A stretch of 64,000 nucleotides of DNA from Bradyrhizobium guangxiense (GTDB lineage Bacteria; Pseudomonadota; Alphaproteobacteria; Rhizobiales; Xanthobacteraceae), in NCBI RefSeq assembly GCF_004114915.1, contig NZ_CP022219.1, positions 2,200,501 through 2,264,500 on the forward strand. Direction: 5' to 3'. Below are positions 1 to 6,965 of the stretch, in pieces. Under the pieces are notes generated by a model. It was not told where the DNA came from, searched no databases, and worked only from the letters and a program-made list of their open reading frames with translations. The first letter of the stretch is position 1; each line of letters starts with the position of its first letter. The position numbers and the translations under genes were made by a program.

Positions 1-22
1 GGCGATTTAGGGACATGACACG

Positions 23-1600
23 ATGACCGCCATGCTGGAGATGCGCAACGTCAGCAAGAGCTTTGCCGGTGTGCAGGCGCTGCGCGACGTCAACTTCTCG
101 GTTCACGCCGGGCAGATTCACGCGCTTGTCGGCGAGAACGGCGCCGGCAAGTCGACGCTGATGAAGGTGCTGAGCGGCGTCTATCCACACGGCAGCTACG
201 AGGGCACCATCGTCTTCGAGGGCGAGGAGCGGCGCTTCCGCGACATCAACGATTCCGAGGCGCTCGGCATCATCATCATCCACCAGGAGCTGGCGCTGAT
301 TCCGCTGATGTCGATCGCGGAAAACATCTTCCTGTCGCACCCGCCGTCGAAGCTCGGCGTCATCGACCGCGACGAGGTGTACCGGCGTACGCGCGAGCTG
401 CTGGCTCAGGTCGGCCTGAAGGAATCCCCGGATACCCTGATCACCGATCTCGGCGTCGGCAAGCAGCAGCTGGTCGAGATCGCGAAGGCGCTGTCCAAGC
501 GGGTGCGGCTGCTGATCCTGGACGAGCCGACGGCTAGCCTGAACGAGGCCGACAGCGCCGCGCTGCTTGAACGCCTCATGACCTTCCGCGAGCAGGGCAT
601 CGGCTCGATTCTGATCTCGCACAAGCTCAACGAGGTCGCCAAGGTCGCCGACCACATCACGGTGCTGCGCGATGGCCGCACCGTCGACAGCATCGATTGC
701 CGCAGCGAGCCGATCCAGGAAGACCGCATCATCCGCAGCATGGTCAACCGCGATATGGCTCACCGTTTCCCGGAGCGCAGCGTGACGATCGGCGAGCCCG
801 TGCTGGACGTTGCGAACTGGTCGGTCTATCACCCCATCCATCCCGAGCGGCAGGTGATCAAGAACGTCAGTTTCGGCGTCAGGCGCGGAGAGGTCGTGGG
901 CATTGCCGGCCTAATGGGCGCTGGCCGCACCGAATTCGCCATGAGCCTGTTCGGCCGCTCCTGGGGCACCAATATCAGCGGCAGCCTCCGGCTCGAAGGC
1001 CGAGACATGGTGCTGCCGAGCGTCGCCGCGGCGATCGACGCCGGTCTCGCTTATGTCACCGAGGATCGCAAGCAGCTCGGCCTGATCCTCGCCGACGACG
1101 TCCGCAAGAACATCACGCTCGCCAGCCTCGACCAGGTCGCACCCAAGCGGGTGATCGACGACATCGCCGAGCTGAAGGTCGCCAGCGACTATCGCACCCG
1201 CATGCGCATCCGCTGCTCCGACGTCTATCAGGAGACCGGCCAACTCTCCGGCGGCAACCAGCAAAAGGTGGTGCTGTCGAAATGGCTGATGACCGACCCC
1301 AGGGTCCTGATCCTGGACGAGCCGACGCGGGGCATCGACGTCGGTGCCAAATACGAGATTTACTGTATCATCAACGAGCTGGCCGAGGCCGGCCGTGGCG
1401 TCGTGGTGATCTCCTCGGAGATGCCCGAGCTGCTCGGCATCTGCGACCGCATCTGCGTCATGAATGACGGCGCCTTCGTCGGCGAATTCAAGGGCGCGGA
1501 CGCGACGCAGGAGAAGATCATGCGCGCGATCATGCGCAACGAACGAAATAATGGGAACGCCGCGCCCGCGGCCGCGGAGATGGGAGGATCGCAGCCATGA
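23..1600 (+). CDS. gguA: Multiple-monosaccharide ABC transporter ATP-binding protein
   Basis: This is the 525-aa double-ATPase subunit of a CUT2-type sugar importer that energises uptake of monosaccharides at the inner membrane. The first nucleotide-binding domain has a Walker A motif at residues 37-45 (GENGAGKST), the degenerate signature LGVGKQQ at 143-149 and Walker B at 163-169. The second domain has a degenerate P-loop (GLMGAGRTE) and an intact LSGGNQQ signature near residue 410. That pattern is typical of GguA/MmsA proteins that partner ChvE. The stop overlaps the gguB start by 4 bp. A chvE-like binding-protein gene would be expected just outside the left edge. ATG 32 is an alternative start. 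Confidence 0.9.
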   Translation: MTAMLEMRNVSKSFAGVQALRDVNFSVHAGQIHALVGENGAGKSTLMKVLSGVYPHGSYEGTIVFEGEERRFRDINDSEALGIIIIHQELALIPLMSIAENIFLSHPPSKLGVIDRDEVYRRTRELLAQVGLKESPDTLITDLGVGKQQLVEIAKALSKRVRLLILDEPTASLNEADSAALLERLMTFREQGIGSILISHKLNEVAKVADHITVLRDGRTVDSIDCRSEPIQEDRIIRSMVNRDMAHRFPERSVTIGEPVLDVANWSVYHPIHPERQVIKNVSFGVRRGEVVGIAGLMGAGRTEFAMSLFGRSWGTNISGSLRLEGRDMVLPSVAAAIDAGLAYVTEDRKQLGLILADDVRKNITLASLDQVAPKRVIDDIAELKVASDYRTRMRIRCSDVYQETGQLSGGNQQKVVLSKWLMTDPRVLILDEPTRGIDVGAKYEIYCIINELAEAGRGVVVISSEMPELLGICDRICVMNDGAFVGEFKGADATQEKIMRAIMRNERNNGNAAPAAAEMGGSQP

Positions 1601-2787
1601 CCGACAAGACGGTGTCGCTGCCCGAGGAGCGCCGGCACGGCAGCTTCATCAAGAACAATTTGCGCAACTACGGCATGCTGATGTCGTTGATCGCGATCAT
1701 GCTGTTCTTCCAGGTCATGACCGGCGGCACGCTGCTGCAGCCGCTCAACCTGACGAACCTGGTGCTGCAGAACAGCTACATCGTCATCATGGCGCTCGGC
1801 ATGCTGCTGGTGATCGTCACCGGCCATATCGACCTTTCGGTCGGCTCGGTCGCCGGCTTCGTCGGCGCGGTGGCCGCCGTGCTGATGGTGACGTACAAGA
1901 TCGACTACACGCTTGCCTTCATCGCCTGCCTGTTGCTGGGTGCGGCAATCGGTGCGGCGCAGGGCTATTGGGTGGCCTTTTTCGGCATTCCGTCCTTCAT
2001 CGTGACACTGGCGGGCATGCTGGTGTTCAAGGGGCTCGCGCTCGCGGGGCTGCAGGGCCAGTCCCTCGGCCCGTTCCCGCCGACTTTCCAGAAGCTGTCC
2101 TCCGGCTTCATTCCGGAGCTGCTGCCCGAGGCCGGAACGCTGCATCCGACCTCCATGCTGATCGGTGCGGTGCTCGCGCTCGGCCTCGTCTATGCCAGCG
2201 CCAAGGGCCGCTCGCGCGAGCAATCGCATGGCATCGAGGTCGAGCCTTATGCGTTCTTCCTCGGGAAAAGTGTTCTGCTCGCCTGCGCCGTGCTCTATTT
2301 CACCTATCTGATTGCTTCGCATCGCGGCCTGCCGAACGTGCTGGTCATCATGACCGCGCTGATCGCGCTCTATGGCTTCGTCACTCGGCGTACCGTGATT
2401 GGCCGTCAGGTCTATGCGGTGGGTGGCAATGCGAAGGCGGCGAAACTGTCGGGCATCAAGACGGAGCGGCTGACCTTCCTCACCTTCGTCAATATGGGCG
2501 TGCTCGCCGCGCTCGCCGGGCTCGTCTTCGCGGCGCGCCTCAATACCGCGACGCCAAAGGCCGGCCTCGGCTTCGAGCTTGACGTCATCGCCGCTTGCTT
2601 CATCGGCGGTGCCTCGGCCTATGGCGGGGGAGGGCGCGTCGGCGGCGCCGTGGTCGGCGCCATGATTATGGGCGTGATGAACAACGGCATGTCCATCCTC
2701 GGCATCGGCATCGACTATCAGCAGGTCATCAAGGGCCTGGTGCTGCTGGGGGCGGTGTGCATCGACGTGTATAACCAGCGGCGTTGA
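1597..2787 (+). CDS. gguB: Multiple-monosaccharide ABC transporter permease
   Basis: This is the 396-aa membrane permease that forms the sugar channel with the preceding ATPase. The sequence is strongly hydrophobic with about ten predicted membrane segments. It carries the CUT2 permease hallmark around GMLLVIVTGHIDLSVGSVAG (near residues 67-86), the central GRQVYAVGGNAKAAKLSGI region that contacts the ATPase, and a GGASAYGGGGRVGGAVVGA segment near the C-terminus. The length and the long cytoplasmic insert near residues 200-225 fit GguB/MmsB rather than the shorter RbsC. It is translationally coupled to gguA through an ATGA overlap. An REP-like palindrome follows its stop codon. Confidence 0.9.
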   Translation: MTDKTVSLPEERRHGSFIKNNLRNYGMLMSLIAIMLFFQVMTGGTLLQPLNLTNLVLQNSYIVIMALGMLLVIVTGHIDLSVGSVAGFVGAVAAVLMVTYKIDYTLAFIACLLLGAAIGAAQGYWVAFFGIPSFIVTLAGMLVFKGLALAGLQGQSLGPFPPTFQKLSSGFIPELLPEAGTLHPTSMLIGAVLALGLVYASAKGRSREQSHGIEVEPYAFFLGKSVLLACAVLYFTYLIASHRGLPNVLVIMTALIALYGFVTRRTVIGRQVYAVGGNAKAAKLSGIKTERLTFLTFVNMGVLAALAGLVFAARLNTATPKAGLGFELDVIAACFIGGASAYGGGGRVGGAVVGAMIMGVMNNGMSILGIGIDYQQVIKGLVLLGAVCIDVYNQRR

Positions 2788-2794
2788 GGTCCTC

Positions 2795-2876
2795 GTAGCC
2801 GGATGTAGCGGAGCGCAATCCGGGTTTGGTCCCTCAGTGAAGCTGTCCCGCATTGCGCTGCGCTCCATGCGGGTTA
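2795..2876. repeat. REP-like interspersed palindrome after gguB
   Basis: Two 30-nt arms at 2795-2824 and 2847-2876 are imperfect inverted copies built around GGAGCGCAATCCGGG and CCCGCATTGCGCTGCGCTCC. Such palindromes are common between genes in Bradyrhizobium. Lying just past the gguB stop, it could act as a transcript-end hairpin. Confidence 0.6.
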
Positions 2877-2890
2877 CGCTCCTAACCACC

Positions 2891-3073
2891 CTACGGCAGC
2901 GGTGATTGCGTCGTGAACAGCACTGCTGCGATCGCGACGGAAAGGCTCACTGCCGATACGGTTGCCACCGTCGACAGCACCCCCATTCGCCGCAGCGCAA
3001 TCGCGAACGCGATGATGATGGGGGTCGCGGTCATCAGACCGATTTGTGCATCGCTCATCTCATCGCTCGCCAT
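2891..3073 (-). CDS. Small predicted membrane protein, divergent from norE
   Basis: This is a 60-aa open frame whose product would be almost entirely hydrophobic after a short acidic N-terminus (MASDEMSDAQIG). Two membrane-spanning stretches, about residues 12-28 and 33-54, are separated by a short arginine pair. I recognise no family. No strong ribosome binding site precedes the ATG at 3073; the internal ATG at 3058 is an alternative. It faces norE across about 160 bp that hold two FNR/NnrR-like boxes, one of them centred about 60 bp upstream of this start. It could therefore be a member of the nitric oxide regulon, but it may also be non-coding. Confidence 0.4.
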   Translation of the reverse strand: MASDEMSDAQIGLMTATPIIIAFAIALRRMGVLSTVATVSAVSLSVAIAAVLFTTQSPLP

Positions 3074-3125
3074 TTTGCGGAACCGTCGGATGAATCCAGC
3101 CTATGACGGCGGACCTGGCGGGACG

Positions 3126-3139
3126 TTGCGGTAACGCAA
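3126..3139. promoter_or_regulatory. FNR/FixK/NnrR-type box, norE side 1
   Basis: TTGCGGTAACGCAA is a perfect dyad of the form TTG-N8-CAA, the core bound by FNR/CRP-family anaerobic regulators. It lies between the divergent small gene and norE, about 60 bp from the former and about 100 bp from norE. Confidence 0.5.
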
Positions 3140-3164
3140 ACGCGCTTCTAACCCGTTGCACTAT

Positions 3165-3178
3165 TTGACCGGCGACAA
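3165..3178. promoter_or_regulatory. FNR/FixK/NnrR-type box, norE side 2
   Basis: TTGACCGGCGACAA matches TTG-N8-CAA and is close to the FixK/NnrR consensus TTGAC-N4-GTCAA. It is centred 60 bp upstream of the norE ATG, a plausible activator position. Its centre is 39 bp from the neighbouring perfect dyad. Confidence 0.55.
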
Positions 3179-3231
3179 AGTCGTGATCGCGCTGCAGGGA
3201 TATCCGTTTCGCGTGTTGGGACGGAAGGCAG

Positions 3232-3810
3232 ATGTCGGCGACGGATTGCGAGCAACAGGGAACCGGCTGGGGCATCCTGGAAGATCTTCCCGGCGATCCC
3301 ATGATCTGGGTGCTCATCTTCAGCGAGCTCGCCGCCTTCGGCCTGTTCCTCGGTGCGTTCGTCATCGCTCGTGCGCTTCAGCCGGTGGTCTTCGCCGCCG
3401 GTCAGGCGACGCTTGACGCGCATCTGGCGGGAATCAACACCATCGTGCTCGTGACCAGTGGCTGGGCTGCCGCGCGTGCGACAACTGCGGCACGGGCGGA
3501 CGACAGGGCGCGTGCGCGCGGCTGGCTGTTTGGCGCCATGGCGCTCGGTGGCGTCTTCATCGCGGTCAAGCTGTTCGAATATGCCGGTGAGATTGCGTCA
3601 GGAAACGGCCTGGAGACCAGTCCGTTCTTCACGCTGTACTTCCTCCTCACCGGCTTCCATCTCCTGCATGTCGGCCTCGGCATCGTGATCCTGGCGGTAG
3701 TTTCCCGGGGAGGCCGGGCAGCGGGCGTCGAGACCGGAACCGCTTTCTGGCACATGGTCGATCTGCTCTGGATCGTCATGTTCCCCATCATCTATCTGGT
3801 GCATGCGTGA
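3232..3810 (+). CDS. norE: NorE-like cytochrome c oxidase subunit III family protein
   Basis: This 192-aa integral membrane protein belongs to the heme-copper oxidase subunit III family. NorE-type members accompany nitric oxide reductase and support its activity or assembly without carrying cofactors. Five predicted membrane helices are visible, with the family-like segments MIWVLIFSELAAFGLFLGAF (residues 24-43), FTLYFLLTGFHLLHVGLGIV, and WHMVDLLWIVMFPIIYLVHA at the C-terminus. It sits upstream of norCBQD in the same direction, and its stop overlaps the next gene by 4 bp. The ATG at 3232 follows a GGAAGG sequence. Two candidate anaeroboxes lie upstream, so induction under low oxygen and nitric oxide is likely. 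Confidence 0.85.
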   Translation: MSATDCEQQGTGWGILEDLPGDPMIWVLIFSELAAFGLFLGAFVIARALQPVVFAAGQATLDAHLAGINTIVLVTSGWAAARATTAARADDRARARGWLFGAMALGGVFIAVKLFEYAGEIASGNGLETSPFFTLYFLLTGFHLLHVGLGIVILAVVSRGGRAAGVETGTAFWHMVDLLWIVMFPIIYLVHA

Positions 3811-4070
3811 TTCCGGACCGTCTCGACATCGCCTGGATCACATTGATCGGACTCGCGCTCGCGACCGTTCTGGTCCCGCCGCTGGTGTCGCATCCCTTGC
3901 TGGCCAATGCCTTGCTGCTGACCTTCGCCGCCGTCAAGGGCCGCCGTATCGTGCTCGATTTCCTCGACCTTCGTGCCGCGCCCGCGCTTTGGCGGGGCCT
4001 CGTCAGCGCCTGGGTCGTCATCGTGGTGCTGTTCGCCTGGCTCGCATCCGCCATCGTCGCCCTGATCTGA
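3807..4070 (+). CDS. norF: NorF-like small membrane protein (COX4_pro type)
   Basis: This is an 87-aa protein with three hydrophobic segments (about residues 9-27, 31-42 and 63-86). It resembles the prokaryotic cytochrome oxidase subunit IV family, to which NorF belongs. A GTG start overlaps the norE stop (GTGA), so translation is coupled. In Paracoccus, norE and norF sit downstream of norD; here the pair precedes norC. The role is inferred from size, topology and position, since few residues are diagnostic. It probably assists nitric oxide reductase assembly or stability. Confidence 0.65.
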   Translation: MIPDRLDIAWITLIGLALATVLVPPLVSHPLLANALLLTFAAVKGRRIVLDFLDLRAAPALWRGLVSAWVVIVVLFAWLASAIVALI

Positions 4071-4097
4071 CTGGGGCGCTGCACACCGTCGCACTCG

Positions 4098-4111
4098 TTG
4101 CGCTTCGACAA
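4098..4111. promoter_or_regulatory. FNR/FixK/NnrR-type box upstream of norC
   Basis: TTGCGCTTCGACAA has the TTG-N8-CAA core and lies 79 bp upstream of the norC ATG (centre to start). If bound about 41 bp before the transcript start, initiation would fall near 4145. An A/T-rich stretch (AATAAAT) sits at the expected -10 position. Confidence 0.55.
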
Positions 4112-4183
4112 AGAGCGCCTCCCGGCGATCGGCAATAAATCGCATCACAGATTTTATCGACTTGAAACCGGAAAGGATTGGCA

Positions 4184-4636
4184 ATGGCTGAACGCCTGAC
4201 CAAGTCGGCCGCCCGAAATGTGTTCTATGGCGGTTCGGCCTTCTTCTTCGCCATCTTCATAGGGCTGACGGCGCACAGCCATTACTACATGGCCACGACG
4301 TCCACGGACGCGACGATGCTGACGTCGTCGGTCGCCCGCGGCAAGCATGTCTGGGAGAAGAACTCCTGTATCAACTGCCATACCCTGCTCGGCGAAGGCG
4401 CCTATTTCGCCCCTGAGGTCGGCAACGTCTGGGATCGCTGGGGCGGCAATGAGGATCCGGCCGCAGCGCGCGAGACACTGAAGGCCTGGATGCAGTCGCA
4501 GCCCTCGGGCGCGCCGGGCCGGCGGCAGATGCCGCAGTTCAACCTCACCAACCAGGAGCTCGACGATCTCGCCGACTTCCTGCAATGGACCAGCAAGATC
4601 AAGCGGCAGGAATGGCCGCCGAACAAGGCCGGCTGA
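4184..4636 (+). CDS. norC: Nitric oxide reductase cytochrome c subunit
   Basis: NorC is the membrane-anchored c-type cytochrome that feeds electrons to NorB for reduction of NO to N2O. The 150-aa product has one N-terminal membrane anchor (about residues 13-30), then a periplasmic domain with the heme c motif CINCH (C62, C65, H66). A later methionine in RRQMPQF is the probable axial ligand. The ATG at 4184 is preceded 7 nt upstream by GAAAGG; an in-frame TTG at 4178 is less likely. An anaerobox lies upstream and a palindromic repeat begins right after the stop. The length matches Bradyrhizobium-type NorC as I recall it. Confidence 0.95.
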   Translation: MAERLTKSAARNVFYGGSAFFFAIFIGLTAHSHYYMATTSTDATMLTSSVARGKHVWEKNSCINCHTLLGEGAYFAPEVGNVWDRWGGNEDPAAARETLKAWMQSQPSGAPGRRQMPQFNLTNQELDDLADFLQWTSKIKRQEWPPNKAG

Positions 4637-4681
4637 GCATGATCCGGAAAAGTGTGAAGCGGTTTTCCGAAAAGATCATGC
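4637..4681. repeat. 45-bp palindromic intergenic repeat, copy 1 (norC-norB)
   Basis: This is an inverted repeat bounded by GCATGATCCGG and GATCATGC that starts immediately after the norC stop. A near-identical copy in opposite orientation lies at 56478-56522. Within the nor transcript it would fold into a hairpin between norC and norB and could influence processing or stability. Confidence 0.75.
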
Positions 4682-4736
4682 TCAAAAAACAAGCAAAACA
4701 GGCTGCCTTCCTCTTTCCAGACAGAGAGAACCCGAG

Positions 4737-6083
4737 ATGAAATATCAAACCCAGAAAGTCGCGATGCTGTATTTCTACGGCGCGCTGACCCTGTTCCTGG
4801 CCCAGGTCCTGTTCGGCCTTCTCGCCGGAACCATCTACGTGCTGCCCAACACCCTGTCGACCCTCCTGCCGTTCAACATCGTCAGGATGATCCACACCAA
4901 CGCGCTGATCGTGTGGTCGCTGATCGGCTTCATGGGCGCAACCTATTTCCTGCTCCCGGAGGAGACCGAGACCGAGCTCTACAGCCCGCTGCTGGCGAAG
5001 ATCCAGTTCTGGATGTTCTTCGGCGCAGCCGGTGTCGCCGTGGTCGGCTATCTCTTCCACTATCACGAGGGACGCGAGTTCCTCGAGCAGCCCTTTATCA
5101 TCAAGGTCGGTATCGTCGTCGTCTGCCTGATGTTCCTGTTCAACGTCACGATGACGGCGCTGAAGGGGCGCAAGACCACGATCACCAATATCCTGTTGTT
5201 TGGGCTGTGGGGCGTCGCGATCTTCTTCCTGTTTGCCTTCTACAACCCGGCGAACCTTGCCGTCGACAAGATGTACTGGTGGTACGTCGTCCATCTCTGG
5301 GTCGAAGGCGTCTGGGAGCTGATCATGGCCTCGGTGCTCGCCTATCTTATGATCAAGCTCAACGGCATCGATCGTGAGGTCGTCGAGAAGTGGCTCTACG
5401 TCATCATCGGCCTTGCCTTGTTCTCAGGGATTCTCGGTACCGGCCACCATTTCTACTGGATCGGCGCGCCCGGCTACTGGCAGTGGATCGGCTCCCTGTT
5501 CTCCACGCTCGAGGTCGCGCCGTTCTTCACCATGGTGATCTTCACGGTGCAGATGACCTGGAAGGCCGGCCGCAAGCATCCGAACCGCGCCGCGCTGTTG
5601 TGGTCGGTCGGCTGCTCGGTGATGGCGTTCCTCGGCGCCGGCGTGTGGGGCTTCCTGCACACGCTGTCCTCGGTGAACTACTACACCCACGGCACCCAGG
5701 TCACCGCCGCGCACGGCCATCTCGCCTTCTTCGGCGCCTATGTGATGCTGAACCTGTCGGTGATGGCCTATGCGATCCCGCAGCTCAAGGGACGTGCGCC
5801 TTATAACCAGTGGCTCTCGATGACGAGCTTCTGGATCATGTGCACGGCCATGATGGTGATGACCTTCGCGCTGACCTTCGCGGGCGTGGTCCAGGTTCAC
5901 CTGCAGCGCGTGCTCGGCCAAGGCTACATGGATGTGCAGGATCAGCTCGCGATGTTCTACTGGGTCCGCCTGGGCTCCGGCGTGTTCGTTGCGATCTCTG
6001 CGCTCATGTTCGTCTGGGCCGTGCTGGTGCCGGGCCGCGTGAAGAAGGCGGTGATTCCCGCCGCTCTGCAGCCGGCTGAGTAG
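4737..6083 (+). CDS. norB: Nitric oxide reductase catalytic subunit
   Basis: NorB is the 448-aa, twelve-helix catalytic subunit of cytochrome c-dependent NO reductase in the inner membrane. By analogy with characterised NorB, the conserved ligands are present. H53 and H328 fit the low-spin heme b ligands and H326 the heme b3 ligand. H186, H237 and H238 fit the FeB ligands, and E190 and E259 match the essential glutamates. The motifs HLWVEGVWE and GTGHHFYWIG are intact. It lies 100 bp after norC, with the palindromic repeat in the gap, and upstream of norQ and norD. All signs point to a functional enzyme. Confidence 0.97.
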   Translation: MKYQTQKVAMLYFYGALTLFLAQVLFGLLAGTIYVLPNTLSTLLPFNIVRMIHTNALIVWSLIGFMGATYFLLPEETETELYSPLLAKIQFWMFFGAAGVAVVGYLFHYHEGREFLEQPFIIKVGIVVVCLMFLFNVTMTALKGRKTTITNILLFGLWGVAIFFLFAFYNPANLAVDKMYWWYVVHLWVEGVWELIMASVLAYLMIKLNGIDREVVEKWLYVIIGLALFSGILGTGHHFYWIGAPGYWQWIGSLFSTLEVAPFFTMVIFTVQMTWKAGRKHPNRAALLWSVGCSVMAFLGAGVWGFLHTLSSVNYYTHGTQVTAAHGHLAFFGAYVMLNLSVMAYAIPQLKGRAPYNQWLSMTSFWIMCTAMMVMTFALTFAGVVQVHLQRVLGQGYMDVQDQLAMFYWVRLGSGVFVAISALMFVWAVLVPGRVKKAVIPAALQPAE

Positions 6084-6146
6084 ACGAGAGAGGGCGGCCG
6101 CGGTTCGCCGCGACCGCCTGCTTCCTGGAAAGTCCGGAGAGACATC

Positions 6147-6956
6147 ATGAAAGCTGCCCTTCACACGGTGACCTCAGCGCCTGAGTTGCCGGCCTATGTT
6201 CCATCCGGAAACGAATGCGAGCTCTTCGAGCATGCCTGGCGGCGGCGTCTGCCGGTCCTGCTCAAGGGGCCGACCGGCTGCGGCAAGACGCGCTTCGTCG
6301 CGCATATGGCGGCGCGGCTGGGACTGCCGCTCCACACCGTCGCCTGTCACGACGATCTGACCGCCGCCGATCTCACCGGCCGCTATCTGCTCAGGGGCGG
6401 CGACACGGTGTGGACCGATGGTCCGCTGACGCGCGCCGTGCGCGAGGGCGGCATCTGCTATCTCGACGAGGTCGTGGAGGCCCGCAAGGACGTCACCGTC
6501 GTGCTGCATCCTCTGACCGACGATCGTCGCATCCTGCCGCTCGAACGCACCGGCGAGGAGCTGGTGGCACCGAGCAGCTTCATGCTCGTTGTCTCCTACA
6601 ATCCCGGCTACCAGACGCTGCTGAAGGCGCTGAAACCCTCGACGCGGCAACGCTTCGTGGCCATCGAATTCGATTTCCTGCCGCCAGAGCAGGAGATCGG
6701 CGTCGTGTCCGCCGAAAGCGGGCTGTCGCCGGAGCGCGTGCGGCCGCTGGTGGGGCTGGCTGGGCGGCTGCGCGCGCTCAAGGGCCACGATTTGGAGGAG
6801 GGCGTGTCGACCCGGCTCGTTGTCTATTGCGCGACCCTGATTGCCGCAGGTACGGCGGTCGCCGATGCCGTGCTGGCCGGCATGATCGAGCCGCTCACCG
6901 ACGACGCCGACGTGAAGGCGGCGCTGCTGGACGTCGCCCGCGCCGTCATCGGGTGA
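6147..6956 (+). CDS. norQ: Nitric oxide reductase activation ATPase
   Basis: NorQ is a cytoplasmic MoxR-type AAA+ ATPase that works with the von Willebrand factor A protein NorD to mature NorCB, most likely by inserting the non-heme iron. The 269-aa product has Walker A GPTGCGKT at residues 41-48, a Walker B region ending in YLDEVVEAR, and the sensor stretch VSYNPGYQ. A good ribosome binding site (GGAGAG) precedes the ATG. It is followed after 9 bp by norD, the usual order in denitrifiers. Confidence 0.93.
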   Translation: MKAALHTVTSAPELPAYVPSGNECELFEHAWRRRLPVLLKGPTGCGKTRFVAHMAARLGLPLHTVACHDDLTAADLTGRYLLRGGDTVWTDGPLTRAVREGGICYLDEVVEARKDVTVVLHPLTDDRRILPLERTGEELVAPSSFMLVVSYNPGYQTLLKALKPSTRQRFVAIEFDFLPPEQEIGVVSAESGLSPERVRPLVGLAGRLRALKGHDLEEGVSTRLVVYCATLIAAGTAVADAVLAGMIEPLTDDADVKAALLDVARAVIG

Positions 6957-6965
6957 GGCCGCGCC

